Positions 1 through 8,941 of a stretch of DNA of 43,168 nucleotides are shown here, one piece after another (positions within the stretch are counted from its first letter, which is position 1; each line of letters opens with the position of its first letter). Below the pieces are notes generated by a model that saw nothing but the letters and a program-made list of their open reading frames with translations, made no database searches and was not told where the DNA came from. The position numbers were made by a program, and so were the translations under genes. Origin of the DNA: Gammaproteobacteria bacterium bin55 (lineage in GTDB: Bacteria; Pseudomonadota; Gammaproteobacteria; Pseudomonadales; Azotimanducaceae); contig MPMU01000012.1 in the NCBI GenBank assembly GCA_002238665.1, positions 1 through 43,168 on the forward strand, read 5' to 3'.

Positions 1-719
1 GTGTCATCCAAGATTTCCCAGATGGTACCCAAGTTATAGTTGGCGATTTCATCTTCTGGTTCATGCAACAACACAGACTCATAACACGCTCGAGCAAGCG
101 CATAGTCACCCTCGACTGTTTGGTATAACCGGCCTAGGTTAATGCTGGCATCGTGATTCAACGGATTGGTTTCGAGTTCCTTCTTATAACTGAGAATGGC
201 ATCGTCCATCTTGCCTTCCGATTCTTTGACTAAAGCCAATTTGTACCATGTAGTTTCATCTTCCTCGAGAGATGTCTCTTCCGAGTCATTCCTTCGGAAA
301 TTCAGGACGCGTCCTTCGGCCTGATTTGCCGAATTAGCTTTGACCGCGCTATGAGGTGGATGAAAGTCTAGCTGGTATTCACCTAACGCGGGACTATACA
401 GAAAGCTACTGTCTCTCACATAAAGGCGGTTTTCGATTTCCTTAAATGACATGCTAGTCAAAGGCTGACTAGCCTCAACACTTTGTCGCAATACTTGCAG
501 GTCGCGATACTTGTGCTTCTTGGATACGTTCTGATCAAAGAATGTCTTGATCTCCTTGAACAATTTCAAGTCGAGTAAGGAGAAATAGTGTTTCTTGCCA
601 ACGAGTGTCGGCTTGAGAATTTCCTTTTTAACGAGTGTTCTCACTTGACTGCGAGAGAGACCCGTGAGTTCCTCGACCTTTTGGAGGTCGTAGCCTTTGA
701 TTACGTTACTTTGAGACAT
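1..719 (-). CDS. MerR-like HTH and TPR protein, 3' end cut by window
   Basis: Reading from the ATG at 719, the frame stays open for 239 codons to the window edge, so the C-terminus is missing. Residues 8-60 look like a MerR-type winged helix-turn-helix: a short helix, then LTGLSRSQVRTLVKKEILKP, then a wing with KHYFSLLDLKLFKEI. A linker follows, including an acidic stretch near 145-156 (SEETSLEEDET). From about 157 the protein has TPR-type helices, with the pattern W..LA...E..G..D.A and N.....LG..Y visible at 158-201. It is probably a cytoplasmic DNA-binding or scaffolding protein in which TPRs mediate contacts. The target is unknown. The HTH/TPR order is seen; regulation by the protein is inferred. 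Confidence 0.75.
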   Translation of the reverse strand, partial: MSQSNVIKGYDLQKVEELTGLSRSQVRTLVKKEILKPTLVGKKHYFSLLDLKLFKEIKTFFDQNVSKKHKYRDLQVLRQSVEASQPLTSMSFKEIENRLYVRDSSFLYSPALGEYQLDFHPPHSAVKANSANQAEGRVLNFRRNDSEETSLEEDETTWYKLALVKESEGKMDDAILSYKKELETNPLNHDASINLGRLYQTVEGDYALARACYESVLLHEPEDEIANYNLGTIWEILDD

Positions 720-776
720 TCATTAAGTTGACTAGCGAGTTCCTACCCGATCAAGATTGATTGAAATCTACTTTTT

Positions 777-805
777 ATTGTAGCTCGGCTATTACTCTGA
801 GTCCA
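777..805 (-). promoter_or_regulatory. Predicted sigma-70 promoter for the HTH/TPR gene
   Basis: On the minus strand TGGACT (805-800) and TACAAT (782-777) are separated by 17 bases. They match the -35 and -10 consensus at 4/6 and 5/6. The -10 lies about 57 bases before the ATG at 719, in the gap after the DUF6491 gene. It is a sequence-only prediction. Confidence 0.4.
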
Positions 806-817
806 TTTCCTCATAGG

Positions 818-1345
818 TTACTTTGTCCGACCTGACTTGAGACCTTCTTTCAACAACCCGATCTGATAATCGCTGATTGGCTCAAATTCAGAGACCCAGC
901 ATGGAGCACCCCACGAAACTCCACCAAATTCTTCAAAAGACCATTGAATGGTGTCGCCTTTGCAAAATCCTATCGAACTGCGTTGCTCTGTTTTTAGGAT
1001 GGCGTTCCGAGTCATACCTTGGCAAGGAGTTCGCGTCGTAATCAGAAATTTATCGCCACCTTTCATTTCCAGAACAAGATTTTGTCGATTCAAGACCTCG
1101 TAAGTTCTGATCTGTCTGCTGTTAATACATGACCGAGTTTTCTTGTAGCTGCCTTCGTCAGCTTCCGTTGCCAAAATCTCTTCAAGAGTCATTGCAACAT
1201 CCTCTCCCTCATCCTCCACTTCGGTTTCGGTGGACTCCTCTTGCACCTCAGTGTCTTTGTTAGTTTGCTCTTCCGTTTCCTCGGCTAAAACAGTCCATCC
1301 TAGGAGTAACACAAACAAACATACGAAAGTAGAAATGTTCTTCAT
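818..1345 (-). CDS. Exported DUF6491-like protein
   Basis: The frame is open from 1399, but I place the start at the ATG at 1345. There the protein begins MKNISTFV, followed by a hydrophobic core and VLAEE, a clear signal peptide with likely cleavage after Ala. A highly acidic, low-complexity linker rich in E and T comes next. The last ~100 residues show the DUF6491 pattern: a CI...IR motif, a C.GM motif, FCKGD.I, then C...EFEPIS. The four spaced cysteines suggest disulfides in the periplasm. DUF6491 proteins are small exported proteins of proteobacteria with no assigned role. The gene follows the sirtuin by about 105 bases on the same strand. Confidence 0.7.
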   Translation of the reverse strand: MKNISTFVCLFVLLLGWTVLAEETEEQTNKDTEVQEESTETEVEDEGEDVAMTLEEILATEADEGSYKKTRSCINSRQIRTYEVLNRQNLVLEMKGGDKFLITTRTPCQGMTRNAILKTEQRSSIGFCKGDTIQWSFEEFGGVSWGAPCWVSEFEPISDYQIGLLKEGLKSGRTK

Positions 1346-1450
1346 ATGAGACTTAGACACCCACCTAGGGAAAAGATTTTTTACTACTCGGGATTGCATA
1401 AAAAATGCTAGCTTATTCCTGACATAAAAAGTACGAGTTTCACCATATCG

Positions 1451-2275
1451 TCAAGACGACAGTGCATCTACCAATCGCGGTAAGATCTCTTCCACGGGTT
1501 GTTCCAGCTTGATTTGCAGGAGATCGTCAGCTCTCGTCTTTCCGACGTTGATGGCCGCGATTGGTAATCCTAATTGATCTGCTTCACGCACATGACGATA
1601 GCACGAATAGACCTGAGCTGTCGTACCGAGCAAGAGAACTCCTCTAGAAGCCCGTACTGAGTGCCGGGCAGATTGCTTGACTTCCTCGGGGACGGAATCT
1701 CCGAAAAAGACCACGTCCGGCTTGATTATTCCGCCACATGCATCGCATGCAGGTATCAAAAAAGTTTCGTCTATAGGTACTGTATATCTTGCCTCCCCAC
1801 CATCGACCATCTGTTCCGAATGCTCCAGAAAATACTGGTTTTCTCGTTCTAGCGATGCTTGTATTTTCTCCCTTGATATTTGGTGACCGCAAGTCAGACA
1901 TGTGACTGTGGCCAAAGACCCATGTAGCTTGACAAGCTTCTGTTGGCCTGCGACTTCGTGAAGTTTGTCCACATTTTGTGTAATCAGATTGGACATGTAG
2001 TCTCTTTCTTCGAGTTCTGCAAGTGCGTGGTGGGCGGGATTAGGTTGTGCCTGCAAGAACCGCGGAAAACCTAGCATGCTCCGAGCCCAGTACTGTCGCC
2101 GCGAGCGAGACTTGGTTAGAAAGTCTTGGAGATATACAGGTTCAGGTCGTTTCCATTGGCCTTCTTCGTTTCGGTAGTCATAAATTCCCGAAGGAGTGCT
2201 GCAACCTGCGCCAGTAAACACGCACAGTGGTGCCTGTTCTCGTACAAATTCTGCCAAGAGATTCAGGTTCGACAT
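1451..2275 (-). CDS. NAD-dependent protein deacylase, SIRT4-like (class II) sirtuin
   Basis: A complete 274-residue sirtuin. The NAD-binding loop is TGAGCSTPSGIYDYR (21-35), where the usual GAGIST...GIPDYR carries Cys and Tyr instead of Ile and Pro. TQNVDKLH (99-106) is the NAD-ribose motif and H118 in KLHGS is the catalytic base. C126/C129 and C177/C180 form the zinc site, followed by KPDVVFFGD and GTTAQVYS. RRQYWARSMLGF near 59-70 and the early RP resemble the SIRT4-like subgroup. Family members remove acyl groups from lysines using NAD. The substrate here is unknown. It is divergent from the gene at 2371. Confidence 0.9.
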   Translation of the reverse strand: MSNLNLLAEFVREQAPLCVFTGAGCSTPSGIYDYRNEEGQWKRPEPVYLQDFLTKSRSRRQYWARSMLGFPRFLQAQPNPAHHALAELEERDYMSNLITQNVDKLHEVAGQQKLVKLHGSLATVTCLTCGHQISREKIQASLERENQYFLEHSEQMVDGGEARYTVPIDETFLIPACDACGGIIKPDVVFFGDSVPEEVKQSARHSVRASRGVLLLGTTAQVYSCYRHVREADQLGLPIAAINVGKTRADDLLQIKLEQPVEEILPRLVDALSS

Positions 2276-2370
2276 ATTAGAGATAGTAGCTAGTGATAAC
2301 CTGCGCTCCAGATATTTCCGAATTTCACTAAGATAATTGCATTAGCAATCAACTCAGGAGGAACACAGGG

Positions 2371-2745
2371 ATGGCGCAAAGTAGCGTATCGAATGGGCGA
2401 TTTCGATTTGAATTGAACTACCGTAATTTGCGAGGTGACGAAGGATTATCCATTCGGGTCCTGGGCCCTGTTCAAAGCCAGGATAAGGAACTTCTCCGAT
2501 TCGACTGTTTTGAGAAGACACCGCATTACCATATCGGTGTATATGACAAGAACGAGATCACCGGTATTTCGGAGCAGAATCCCTTGGAATTTGCATTGTC
2601 GCACTTGGATGAGGATTTTTCAAAAATGGTAGAACAATCTGGAGGCGATGCACTTACGGAGGGAGAAATCTCTAGCCATCAAGCGACGATAGGCAACGTG
2701 CGCTCGGAAGCTGAGCGTGTCATTACCACTGCTAAAGCAACCTAG
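2371..2745 (+). CDS. Small soluble protein, unrecognised
   Basis: A 124-residue protein with a near-perfect ribosome binding site: AGGAGG at 2356-2361, nine bases before the ATG. No signal peptide or membrane helix is visible. The first ~85 residues look like a beta-rich domain (FRFELNYRN, LSIRVLGPV, LLRFDCFEKTPHYHIGVYD), followed by a helical acidic tail. The permease starts 15 bases after its stop, so the two are probably co-transcribed. I do not recognise the family with certainty. The strong initiation site and tight linkage are the evidence that it is a real gene. Confidence 0.7.
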   Translation: MAQSSVSNGRFRFELNYRNLRGDEGLSIRVLGPVQSQDKELLRFDCFEKTPHYHIGVYDKNEITGISEQNPLEFALSHLDEDFSKMVEQSGGDALTEGEISSHQATIGNVRSEAERVITTAKAT

Positions 2746-2760
2746 ACCGAACTTAATTTC

Positions 2761-4113
2761 ATGGCAGGGGTAAACGCCGGTAGCGGAGCTCCTGCTTCCC
2801 AAAAATTTGGTCTTCAGACAAGTACTGCCGTTGTACTGAGCAACATCATTGGGGTGGGTGTATTCACCAGCCTCGGTTTTCAAATTGCGGAATTTCGTTC
2901 TGGTTTCGTACTGCTTTTTCTCTGGCTGGTCGGTGGCGTAACCGCACTCTGTGGAGCGTTGACCTACGCTGAACTTGGTGCTCGCTATCCAAGATCTGGA
3001 GGCGAGTACAACTACCTAAGAGAAGCAGTTCATCCTGCGATGGGCCTAGCCTCAGGTATTGTGACCATCCTCATGGGATTTGGTGCCCCCATCGCGTTGG
3101 TGGCGATCACTTTCGGGGAATATCTATCCAGTTCCCTACCCGGCATCTCGCCGTTCTATGCCGCGATAGTCGTGACTATTTGCGGTACCTCACTGCATCT
3201 GTTTACCTATCGTACAAGCAGTCGTTCACAGTCCTCCGTGACTTACGTGAAGATCGGACTAATCATCCTGTTCTGCATAGCTTGTCTAGTTGCCGTGCCA
3301 AATTTCCAGGAGATCTCGTTTGTACCGACAACTAACGATGTTCCATTGGTATTCAGTGGCTCTTTTGCAGTCGCGTTGGTATTTGTCAATTACTCCTACT
3401 TGGGATGGAACGCCGTGAATTACATGTCTGGAGATCTTCGTACAGACAGCAATGTCTTGACCCATTCACTTCTGATCGGTACGCTCATTGTCTGTGCGCT
3501 GTACCTATTTCTCAATTACACATTTCTCACCGTAGCACCTTTAGATGCCATGGACGGTAAGATCGAAATCGGTATCATCGTAGCGAGAGAAGCTTTTAGT
3601 GAACAAGGTGCAATGCTCATGGGCATTGTCCTCGCAATTTCATTGATCGCCACAATCAGTGCCATGGTTCTTGCTGGTTCGAGAGTCATTCACCGTGTAG
3701 GTGAAGACGAGAGCTTGTTTACTTTTCTAGCAATTAGAAACAAGAACCATATCCCTTGGGTTGCCGTGTTGTTATTAGCAGGTGTTGCATTTCTCTTCAT
3801 ATTAACTTCAACCTTCAGGAACATTCTCCTGTATGCCGGCTTCGCACTGGGGATTAGTTCGTTTTTCACCGTACTGAGCATCTTCGTGATGAGGTATCGA
3901 GACAAAGGCAAACATACCGGATACACCATGCCGTGGTACCCAGTACCACCTATCGTGTTTTTAGTACTGATGGGAGGTACGTTGACCTACCTTTTAATTG
4001 AAGAAACGAGACAGTCGATCTTCGGCGCACTAACTTACGCTGCCGGTGCTTTCATCTACTATGGGCTTCGTTTCCTAGATCGATTCTCAGCTACCAAACC
4101 CGTAAAGGACTAA
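2761..4113 (+). CDS. APC-superfamily amino acid permease
   Basis: A 450-residue inner-membrane protein with about 12 hydrophobic segments spread along its length. Helix 1 carries the broken-helix substrate motif SNIIGVGVFTS (about 28-38). The first loops contain YAELGARYPRSGGEYNYLREA, a signature of APC amino acid/polyamine transporters, closest in flavour to L-type or APA permeases. The substrate cannot be told from sequence. It follows a small protein gene by 15 bases and has no strong Shine-Dalgarno of its own, consistent with translation coupled to the upstream gene. It converges on the CoA transferase gene with only 18 bases between stops. Confidence 0.88.
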   Translation: MAGVNAGSGAPASQKFGLQTSTAVVLSNIIGVGVFTSLGFQIAEFRSGFVLLFLWLVGGVTALCGALTYAELGARYPRSGGEYNYLREAVHPAMGLASGIVTILMGFGAPIALVAITFGEYLSSSLPGISPFYAAIVVTICGTSLHLFTYRTSSRSQSSVTYVKIGLIILFCIACLVAVPNFQEISFVPTTNDVPLVFSGSFAVALVFVNYSYLGWNAVNYMSGDLRTDSNVLTHSLLIGTLIVCALYLFLNYTFLTVAPLDAMDGKIEIGIIVAREAFSEQGAMLMGIVLAISLIATISAMVLAGSRVIHRVGEDESLFTFLAIRNKNHIPWVAVLLLAGVAFLFILTSTFRNILLYAGFALGISSFFTVLSIFVMRYRDKGKHTGYTMPWYPVPPIVFLVLMGGTLTYLLIEETRQSIFGALTYAAGAFIYYGLRFLDRFSATKPVKD

Positions 4114-4131
4114 TCTGAAAACACTGAATTA

Positions 4132-5352
4132 TCAACCAGTTGCTACGTCATCGCTCTGGTTATTCAGTCTTGTTACGATACCTTGCTCAAGTAGCTGACT
4201 GAGTTCAGATTCACTGTAGCCTAATTCATACACAATTTCTTCGGTGTGTTCCCCCAGATGCGGTGCGCCATAGCGAATTTCTGTCGGCGCACCCTCAAAC
4301 ATTGCTGCATTTCTGGCCTGTCTGAGCGTGCCTGCATGACGGTGTTCAGTCTTTACGACGATCTCGCTCGCCTGCACCTGTGGATGATGAATCATCTCAT
4401 GTCGACGCAGTACCGGTGCACAAGGTACGCCCTTTTCTTCCAAGATGTCTAACCACTCAGTGGCAGATTTCGTTAGGAGAGCCTCTTGCATCAAATTGAG
4501 CCGTTCATCCGCGAATCTATCCCTTCCAGCCGGATTCTTAAATCGCTCATCTTCCAGCAAGTCGGTGCGCTCTACTGCCTCGCAGAAGTGCTGCCATTGA
4601 TCGTTGGTCATGACGGAAACACTGATATAGTCCGTCTTTGTCTCGTAAATCAAATCAATAAATGTTGCTGCGGCCGCAACATCGACTTCCTTACCTACAA
4701 ATGTTTGACTACCCATATCACTTGACCAGAGGAATGCGACGACAGCATCTAACATCGAAAGCTTCACATGCTCACCTTTGCCAGTACGCTCTCGAGCAAA
4801 TAGTGCGGCGGAAATCGCTTGTGCTGAAGTTACACCCGTCAGTTTATCGGGCAAGATAGTTCGTATCAGGCGAGGTCGACTAGAGTCTGAACCTGCTTGA
4901 ATCGAAGCCAGGCCGGAGATTGCTTGAATAATCGGATCGTATACGGGTTTATGCGACCAAGGACCTTTTTCTCCCCAACCACTCATAGATACGTAAATCA
5001 GTCGTTCATTAATCTGCCGTAGGGCAGGCTCGTCAATCCCTAATCGTGCCATGACACCCGGACGAAAGTTCTGCACGAATACATCCGCTGTGCGAACGAG
5101 GTCGAGTAGAAGCTGATGACCTGCTGGCTGTTTCACATCAATGGCAATGGACCTCTTATTGCGGTTGTTATTGACGAAAGCCGCCGAAAAGTGTCTTTGA
5201 CTATATCCGGCACGCCGGGCGTGATCACTGGCAACCGGTGCCTCAACCTTGATCACCTCTGCGCCTTGATCAGCAAGAATCATCGTGGAGTATGGTCCCG
5301 CGATCATTGTCGTGAAATCAACTATTCGTATGCCGTCGAGTGGTCCTGCCAT
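4132..5352 (-). CDS. Family III CoA transferase (CaiB/BaiF type)
   Basis: A 406-residue protein of the formyl-CoA transferase/CaiB family. It begins GPLDGIRIVDFTTMIAGPYSTMILADQGAEVIKVE, the family's N-terminal signature. NNNRNKRSIAID (61-72), FVQNFRPG (92-99) and D139 in VYDP, the expected position of the acyl-anhydride-forming aspartate, are all present. Members move CoA between carboxylic acids, for example in carnitine, oxalate or bile-acid metabolism. No acyl-CoA dehydrogenase or hydratase is adjacent, so the substrate is open. The divergent DegT-like gene starts about 140 bases away. Confidence 0.9.
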   Translation of the reverse strand: MAGPLDGIRIVDFTTMIAGPYSTMILADQGAEVIKVEAPVASDHARRAGYSQRHFSAAFVNNNRNKRSIAIDVKQPAGHQLLLDLVRTADVFVQNFRPGVMARLGIDEPALRQINERLIYVSMSGWGEKGPWSHKPVYDPIIQAISGLASIQAGSDSSRPRLIRTILPDKLTGVTSAQAISAALFARERTGKGEHVKLSMLDAVVAFLWSSDMGSQTFVGKEVDVAAAATFIDLIYETKTDYISVSVMTNDQWQHFCEAVERTDLLEDERFKNPAGRDRFADERLNLMQEALLTKSATEWLDILEEKGVPCAPVLRRHEMIHHPQVQASEIVVKTEHRHAGTLRQARNAAMFEGAPTEIRYGAPHLGEHTEEIVYELGYSESELSQLLEQGIVTRLNNQSDDVATG

Positions 5353-5494
5353 GCAATCCTCAATAAACTATTCAGTGATTCCCGTCTGAATTTCTAGCAA
5401 CTAGGGAATCGAAGTTTGCATTGTAAAGTCCAACACATTGCAAATTGCGTTTAAGGGGGTGCGATGTTACACATATGTCGTGGCAAATGTTTCG

Positions 5495-6715
5495 ATGATC
5501 AAGCTTCAATTCGCACCTAAACGCACCGAGGTTAGTTGGCGAAAGTGGTTCCAAGCTTTAGTCGCAACCGTTTTTTCTAACGACCGACAAGGTCACATCA
5601 AGCGAATCCAAGCAATTTGTAGCGCGGACTCCGAGCTTGTCATCTGTTGGTCTGTTCGATCTGCTTTCGATCTACTCCTAGAAGCAATGCAATGGGGTGA
5701 AGAGGACGAGATATTGTTCAGTGGAGTCACCATTGCTGACATGCCCAAACTTGCTGAACTCAGAGGCATACGCGTTAAAGCTTTTGACATTGATCCAAAG
5801 ACTGGTGAGCCGGATATTTCCCATCTCAAAAGATTGGTGTCCTCTCGAACTAAGGCTGTAGTCGTTGTTCATCTATTCGGAACCCGGTATGACCTCAGTT
5901 CCTTGATCAGCTTTACGTCTAAACAGGGCATCGTCTTAGTTGAGGACTGTGCTCAAGCGTATAACGGACCCGGATGGAAGGGACACGAAGGTGCGGATCT
6001 CAGTCTATTCTCCTTCGGTCCTGTCAAGACAGCCACTGCTTTGGGAGGTTCACTCGCATACATTAGAAATGTGAAGATTCGTGAAGAAATGACTCGAATC
6101 CACGAGAGCTATCCAGTGCAGAGGAGGAGCGAATACATTACCCGGTTGCTCAAGTTCATTCCGATGTCCATTGGATCACAACCGCTTGTTTTCACCGTTA
6201 TAAATCTTGTCCTTCGTGGACTATCAATAGATACTGAACGATTAATACATTCCAGTTCGTCAAACCGCAAACTGAAAGAAAGTGTGACCCAGCTTCGGAG
6301 AAGACCTACAACTGGTCTATTGAAATTGTTGACCCTGCAACTCGAGGAAGGTGTAGAACCACTTGTTAAACGAAGACATCTAGCCGACACATTTCTAGAC
6401 GAACTCAGCCATACAGATCTCGTACCAACGGCTTCGATAGAAGCTCACAATTACTGGATCATGCCCCTAGTGCTTGACGGGACTAGCCTTACTAAAAGAG
6501 ATTTTCGAGATGCCGGAATCTTTGTGATTTCTACTCGGATGGTGAAATTGGACGGTTTGTCAGATGACTCTGGTGCAGCACGGATCGCCAATGCAATCAT
6601 GCTACCTTTTGATCCATACATGAAACCGGACGAACTTCGAATCTTGGCAGGAAAAGTCAATCAACTGTTCCACAGACAGAACCTCACCACATCCTTGACT
6701 GGTCAGTCTGTCTGA
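5495..6715 (+). CDS. DegT/DnrJ/EryC1/StrS-type PLP-dependent aminotransferase
   Basis: The frame is open from a TTG at 5438, but ATG at 5495 is the first conventional start and gives 406 residues. No good ribosome site marks either. The fold-type I signature is clear: VEDCAQAYNG (the Asp that binds the pyridine nitrogen) and LFSFGPVKTATALGGSL, where Lys is the expected Schiff-base lysine. Family members aminate nucleotide-linked ketosugars. Here no sugar-nucleotide gene is nearby, and the segment between about 190 and 270 is divergent (hydrophobic stretch FIPMSIGSQPLVFTVINLVLRGL). It may act on something else. The gene is followed by a short hairpin. Confidence 0.8.
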   Translation: MIKLQFAPKRTEVSWRKWFQALVATVFSNDRQGHIKRIQAICSADSELVICWSVRSAFDLLLEAMQWGEEDEILFSGVTIADMPKLAELRGIRVKAFDIDPKTGEPDISHLKRLVSSRTKAVVVVHLFGTRYDLSSLISFTSKQGIVLVEDCAQAYNGPGWKGHEGADLSLFSFGPVKTATALGGSLAYIRNVKIREEMTRIHESYPVQRRSEYITRLLKFIPMSIGSQPLVFTVINLVLRGLSIDTERLIHSSSSNRKLKESVTQLRRRPTTGLLKLLTLQLEEGVEPLVKRRHLADTFLDELSHTDLVPTASIEAHNYWIMPLVLDGTSLTKRDFRDAGIFVISTRMVKLDGLSDDSGAARIANAIMLPFDPYMKPDELRILAGKVNQLFHRQNLTTSLTGQSV

Positions 6716-6733
6716 GTCCTAACGGTTTAGGAC
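6716..6733 (+). terminator. Hairpin after the DegT-like gene
   Basis: GTCCTAA, a CGGT loop and TTAGGAC form a perfect 7-bp stem just after the TGA ending at 6715. There is no clear T-run behind it, so it is a weak intrinsic terminator or an mRNA 3'-end structure. Confidence 0.35.
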
Positions 6734-6810
6734 GTTAATAGCTGCTAAAGTCACTGGAATTCTCATTACACTACTTCCCCAATAATCCACTCTAGAACTA
6801 ACTTCATTAC

Positions 6811-8031
6811 ATGGGAAACCAAAAACACTTTGCTGAGACCGTACACAAGGTTGAAATTCCTACGAAGCACTATTCTCTGCTAGTTGCAGAAAATGGGAGT
6901 TTGCTTAACTGCGACACAGAAGCCAAGCTAGGCCTTACTGATCAGGGCAACGATAGCATTCTCTGGAACCAACTCGGGACGACTGAACTTCAGCACCTTG
7001 AGACGGGTGTTACGGTCAGTTTGAATTCGGCTCAAAACGGTTCTGATCGGCTGATACTTAATGCCGCTACTCAAACCTGGTCCGATGACGAAGAAATCGC
7101 GACCTCACAGAGTTTTACGGTAGAACATGGGCCGGCAGACAAACCATCGAATTATCTAGATCATCTTCGAACGCACGGCTGGGTATGCCTGACGAGCATA
7201 CTGTCAGATCAAATCGTCGAAGAACTGGAACGCACTGCTTGTACCGACCGCTACGAGCACCAGTCCTACGACATGAGCAAACCTGCGATCTGCCAGAATC
7301 CTGCAGTTGCGATCACAGCAGCCGAACCCATATCTCTTTGGATCATTCGCCAGTATATGCAGATTCCAGACATCAAGCTGGGGCACGTACCCGCGTTCGC
7401 AGTACTGAAAACCGATGATGGAAAACGCAACGTGCAAGGCTGGCACTCTGATTTCCCATACCACTGGGGTACCGGTGTGAGAGGCCAGGTTCCTACTCCT
7501 TCTGGTCAGACTGTGCTCGGAGTTCAGCGTAATGTCTGTGTCTCAGACTTCTCAAAAATTCGAGGTGCTACCGCCTTTAAATTAGGTTCGCACGCACTCG
7601 ACTCTGGTCCTCCAGACGAATGGGGCACCGCGCAAATTCACGGTCAGCCAGGTTATCGCGAGAAGAACGGATTGCCATATGGTGGACCGGAATCAGACAT
7701 AGTAGAAGCACCGGGAGGCAGCATCATACTTTATGACTCACGGACCTGGCACAGGGCAGGAGTCAACCGAACTGAACATCCTCGCGCGGCTATGCTTCAA
7801 GCCATGATTCCAACGTATATCTTGGCGAAAAACGATACTAGCCAGACATACAAGCAATTCCTGAAGTCCGATGTCTATTCAAAACTCCCGGATCGAGTGC
7901 AGACTGAAATTGAAAATCTAATGGTTCAGCAATTTATCGGTCCAGGTGGACGCTATGCGATCACGCCAGACGAAGAGTTATCAGAACGATTGCGACAGAG
8001 ACAAAAAGCCGTAATGAGCACTGGCTACTGA
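6811..8031 (+). CDS. Phytanoyl-CoA dioxygenase (PhyH) family protein with extra N-terminal domain
   Basis: A 406-residue Fe(II)/2-oxoglutarate oxygenase. The metal ligands are visible as GWHSDFPYHWG (H212, D214) and H314 in SRTWHRAG, with R320 nearby as the likely 2-oxoglutarate arginine. The PhyH domain starts near residue 114 (YLDHLRTHGWVCLTSIL). The first ~105 residues are an additional beta-rich segment with LLVAENGSLLNCD and LQHLETGVTVSLN, possibly a small sugar- or ligand-binding module. The family hydroxylates small molecules or acyl groups; the substrate here is unknown. It starts a plus-strand run, with the sulfurtransferase gene 18 bases downstream. Confidence 0.85.
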   Translation: MGNQKHFAETVHKVEIPTKHYSLLVAENGSLLNCDTEAKLGLTDQGNDSILWNQLGTTELQHLETGVTVSLNSAQNGSDRLILNAATQTWSDDEEIATSQSFTVEHGPADKPSNYLDHLRTHGWVCLTSILSDQIVEELERTACTDRYEHQSYDMSKPAICQNPAVAITAAEPISLWIIRQYMQIPDIKLGHVPAFAVLKTDDGKRNVQGWHSDFPYHWGTGVRGQVPTPSGQTVLGVQRNVCVSDFSKIRGATAFKLGSHALDSGPPDEWGTAQIHGQPGYREKNGLPYGGPESDIVEAPGGSIILYDSRTWHRAGVNRTEHPRAAMLQAMIPTYILAKNDTSQTYKQFLKSDVYSKLPDRVQTEIENLMVQQFIGPGGRYAITPDEELSERLRQRQKAVMSTGY

Positions 8032-8049
8032 CGTAGGAAAGAACTGGTA

Positions 8050-8865
8050 ATGACTGAGAACTTACTAATCGAACCTGAAGAGTTAGTCAAACAGGTGGGC
8101 AAAAGTGATTGGGTGATCGTGGATTGTCGCGCCGATCTGATGAACCATGAATTAGGCAGACAACAATATCTGGAAAACCACATTCCAGGGGCTCAGTTCG
8201 CAGATTTAGAGCTAGATATGTCCGCCACAGCAGGTATTCGGGGGCGACACCCTTTACCCGTGAGAATGAACTTCTGGGGATTCGTGCGATCGATTGGCAT
8301 TTCGAACGACACGAATGTGGTTGCTTACGACGACGGAAAAAGCGCTTACGCAACGCGGTTTTGGTGGCTTCTGAGATGGATTGGGCACGAGCATACTCGG
8401 GTACTCAACGGTGGATTTGATCACTGGACCCAAAAGAACCTTCCTGCGACTCCGACGATTATTGAACCCGAAAAAGGCAAATTCACCCTACGAAAAAGTC
8501 TTACCAAAGAAATTGCGATGCAGGACATTGATGGTGAGAAGCAAATGCTCATTGACGCTCGAACACAGGAGAGATTCGATGGCCTTGTTGAACCTATTGA
8601 TCACAAAGCCGGCCATATTCCCGGTGGCTCTTGCTTCCCGTTTGTAGATAATCTGAACGCTGATGGCACTTTCAATCGCGAAAATCACCGTTTTAACGAG
8701 ATTAAGAATGAAGACGATGTCGTCTGCTACTGTGGTTCAGGTGTAACCGCCACTCACAATATCTTCGCGATGATGTTGGCTGGATTTGAAGAACCCAAAC
8801 TTTATCCTGGTTCTTGGAGTGAATGGATTGAATATCCTGAGAATCCAGTGGCCACCGCGGATTAA
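8050..8865 (+). CDS. Thiosulfate/3-mercaptopyruvate sulfurtransferase, two-domain rhodanese
   Basis: A 271-residue protein with tandem rhodanese domains. The N-terminal inactive domain has VIVDCRADL (22-30), HIPGAQFADLELDMS and the GRHPLP loop. The C-terminal domain has LIDARTQERFDG and the active-site loop CGSGVTA with catalytic C228. CGSGVT is the loop seen in 3-mercaptopyruvate sulfurtransferases (SseA-like) rather than in true rhodaneses, so transfer of sulfur from mercaptopyruvate is the better guess. There is no signal peptide. It lies 18 bases after the PhyH gene. Confidence 0.9.
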   Translation: MTENLLIEPEELVKQVGKSDWVIVDCRADLMNHELGRQQYLENHIPGAQFADLELDMSATAGIRGRHPLPVRMNFWGFVRSIGISNDTNVVAYDDGKSAYATRFWWLLRWIGHEHTRVLNGGFDHWTQKNLPATPTIIEPEKGKFTLRKSLTKEIAMQDIDGEKQMLIDARTQERFDGLVEPIDHKAGHIPGGSCFPFVDNLNADGTFNRENHRFNEIKNEDDVVCYCGSGVTATHNIFAMMLAGFEEPKLYPGSWSEWIEYPENPVATAD

Positions 8866-8941
8866 AGAAAGACAACTCGATATCGCGTTTAATTGCGACA
8901 CCTTTATTCACATCACCCAACCAACTTATAAGGATACCTAG

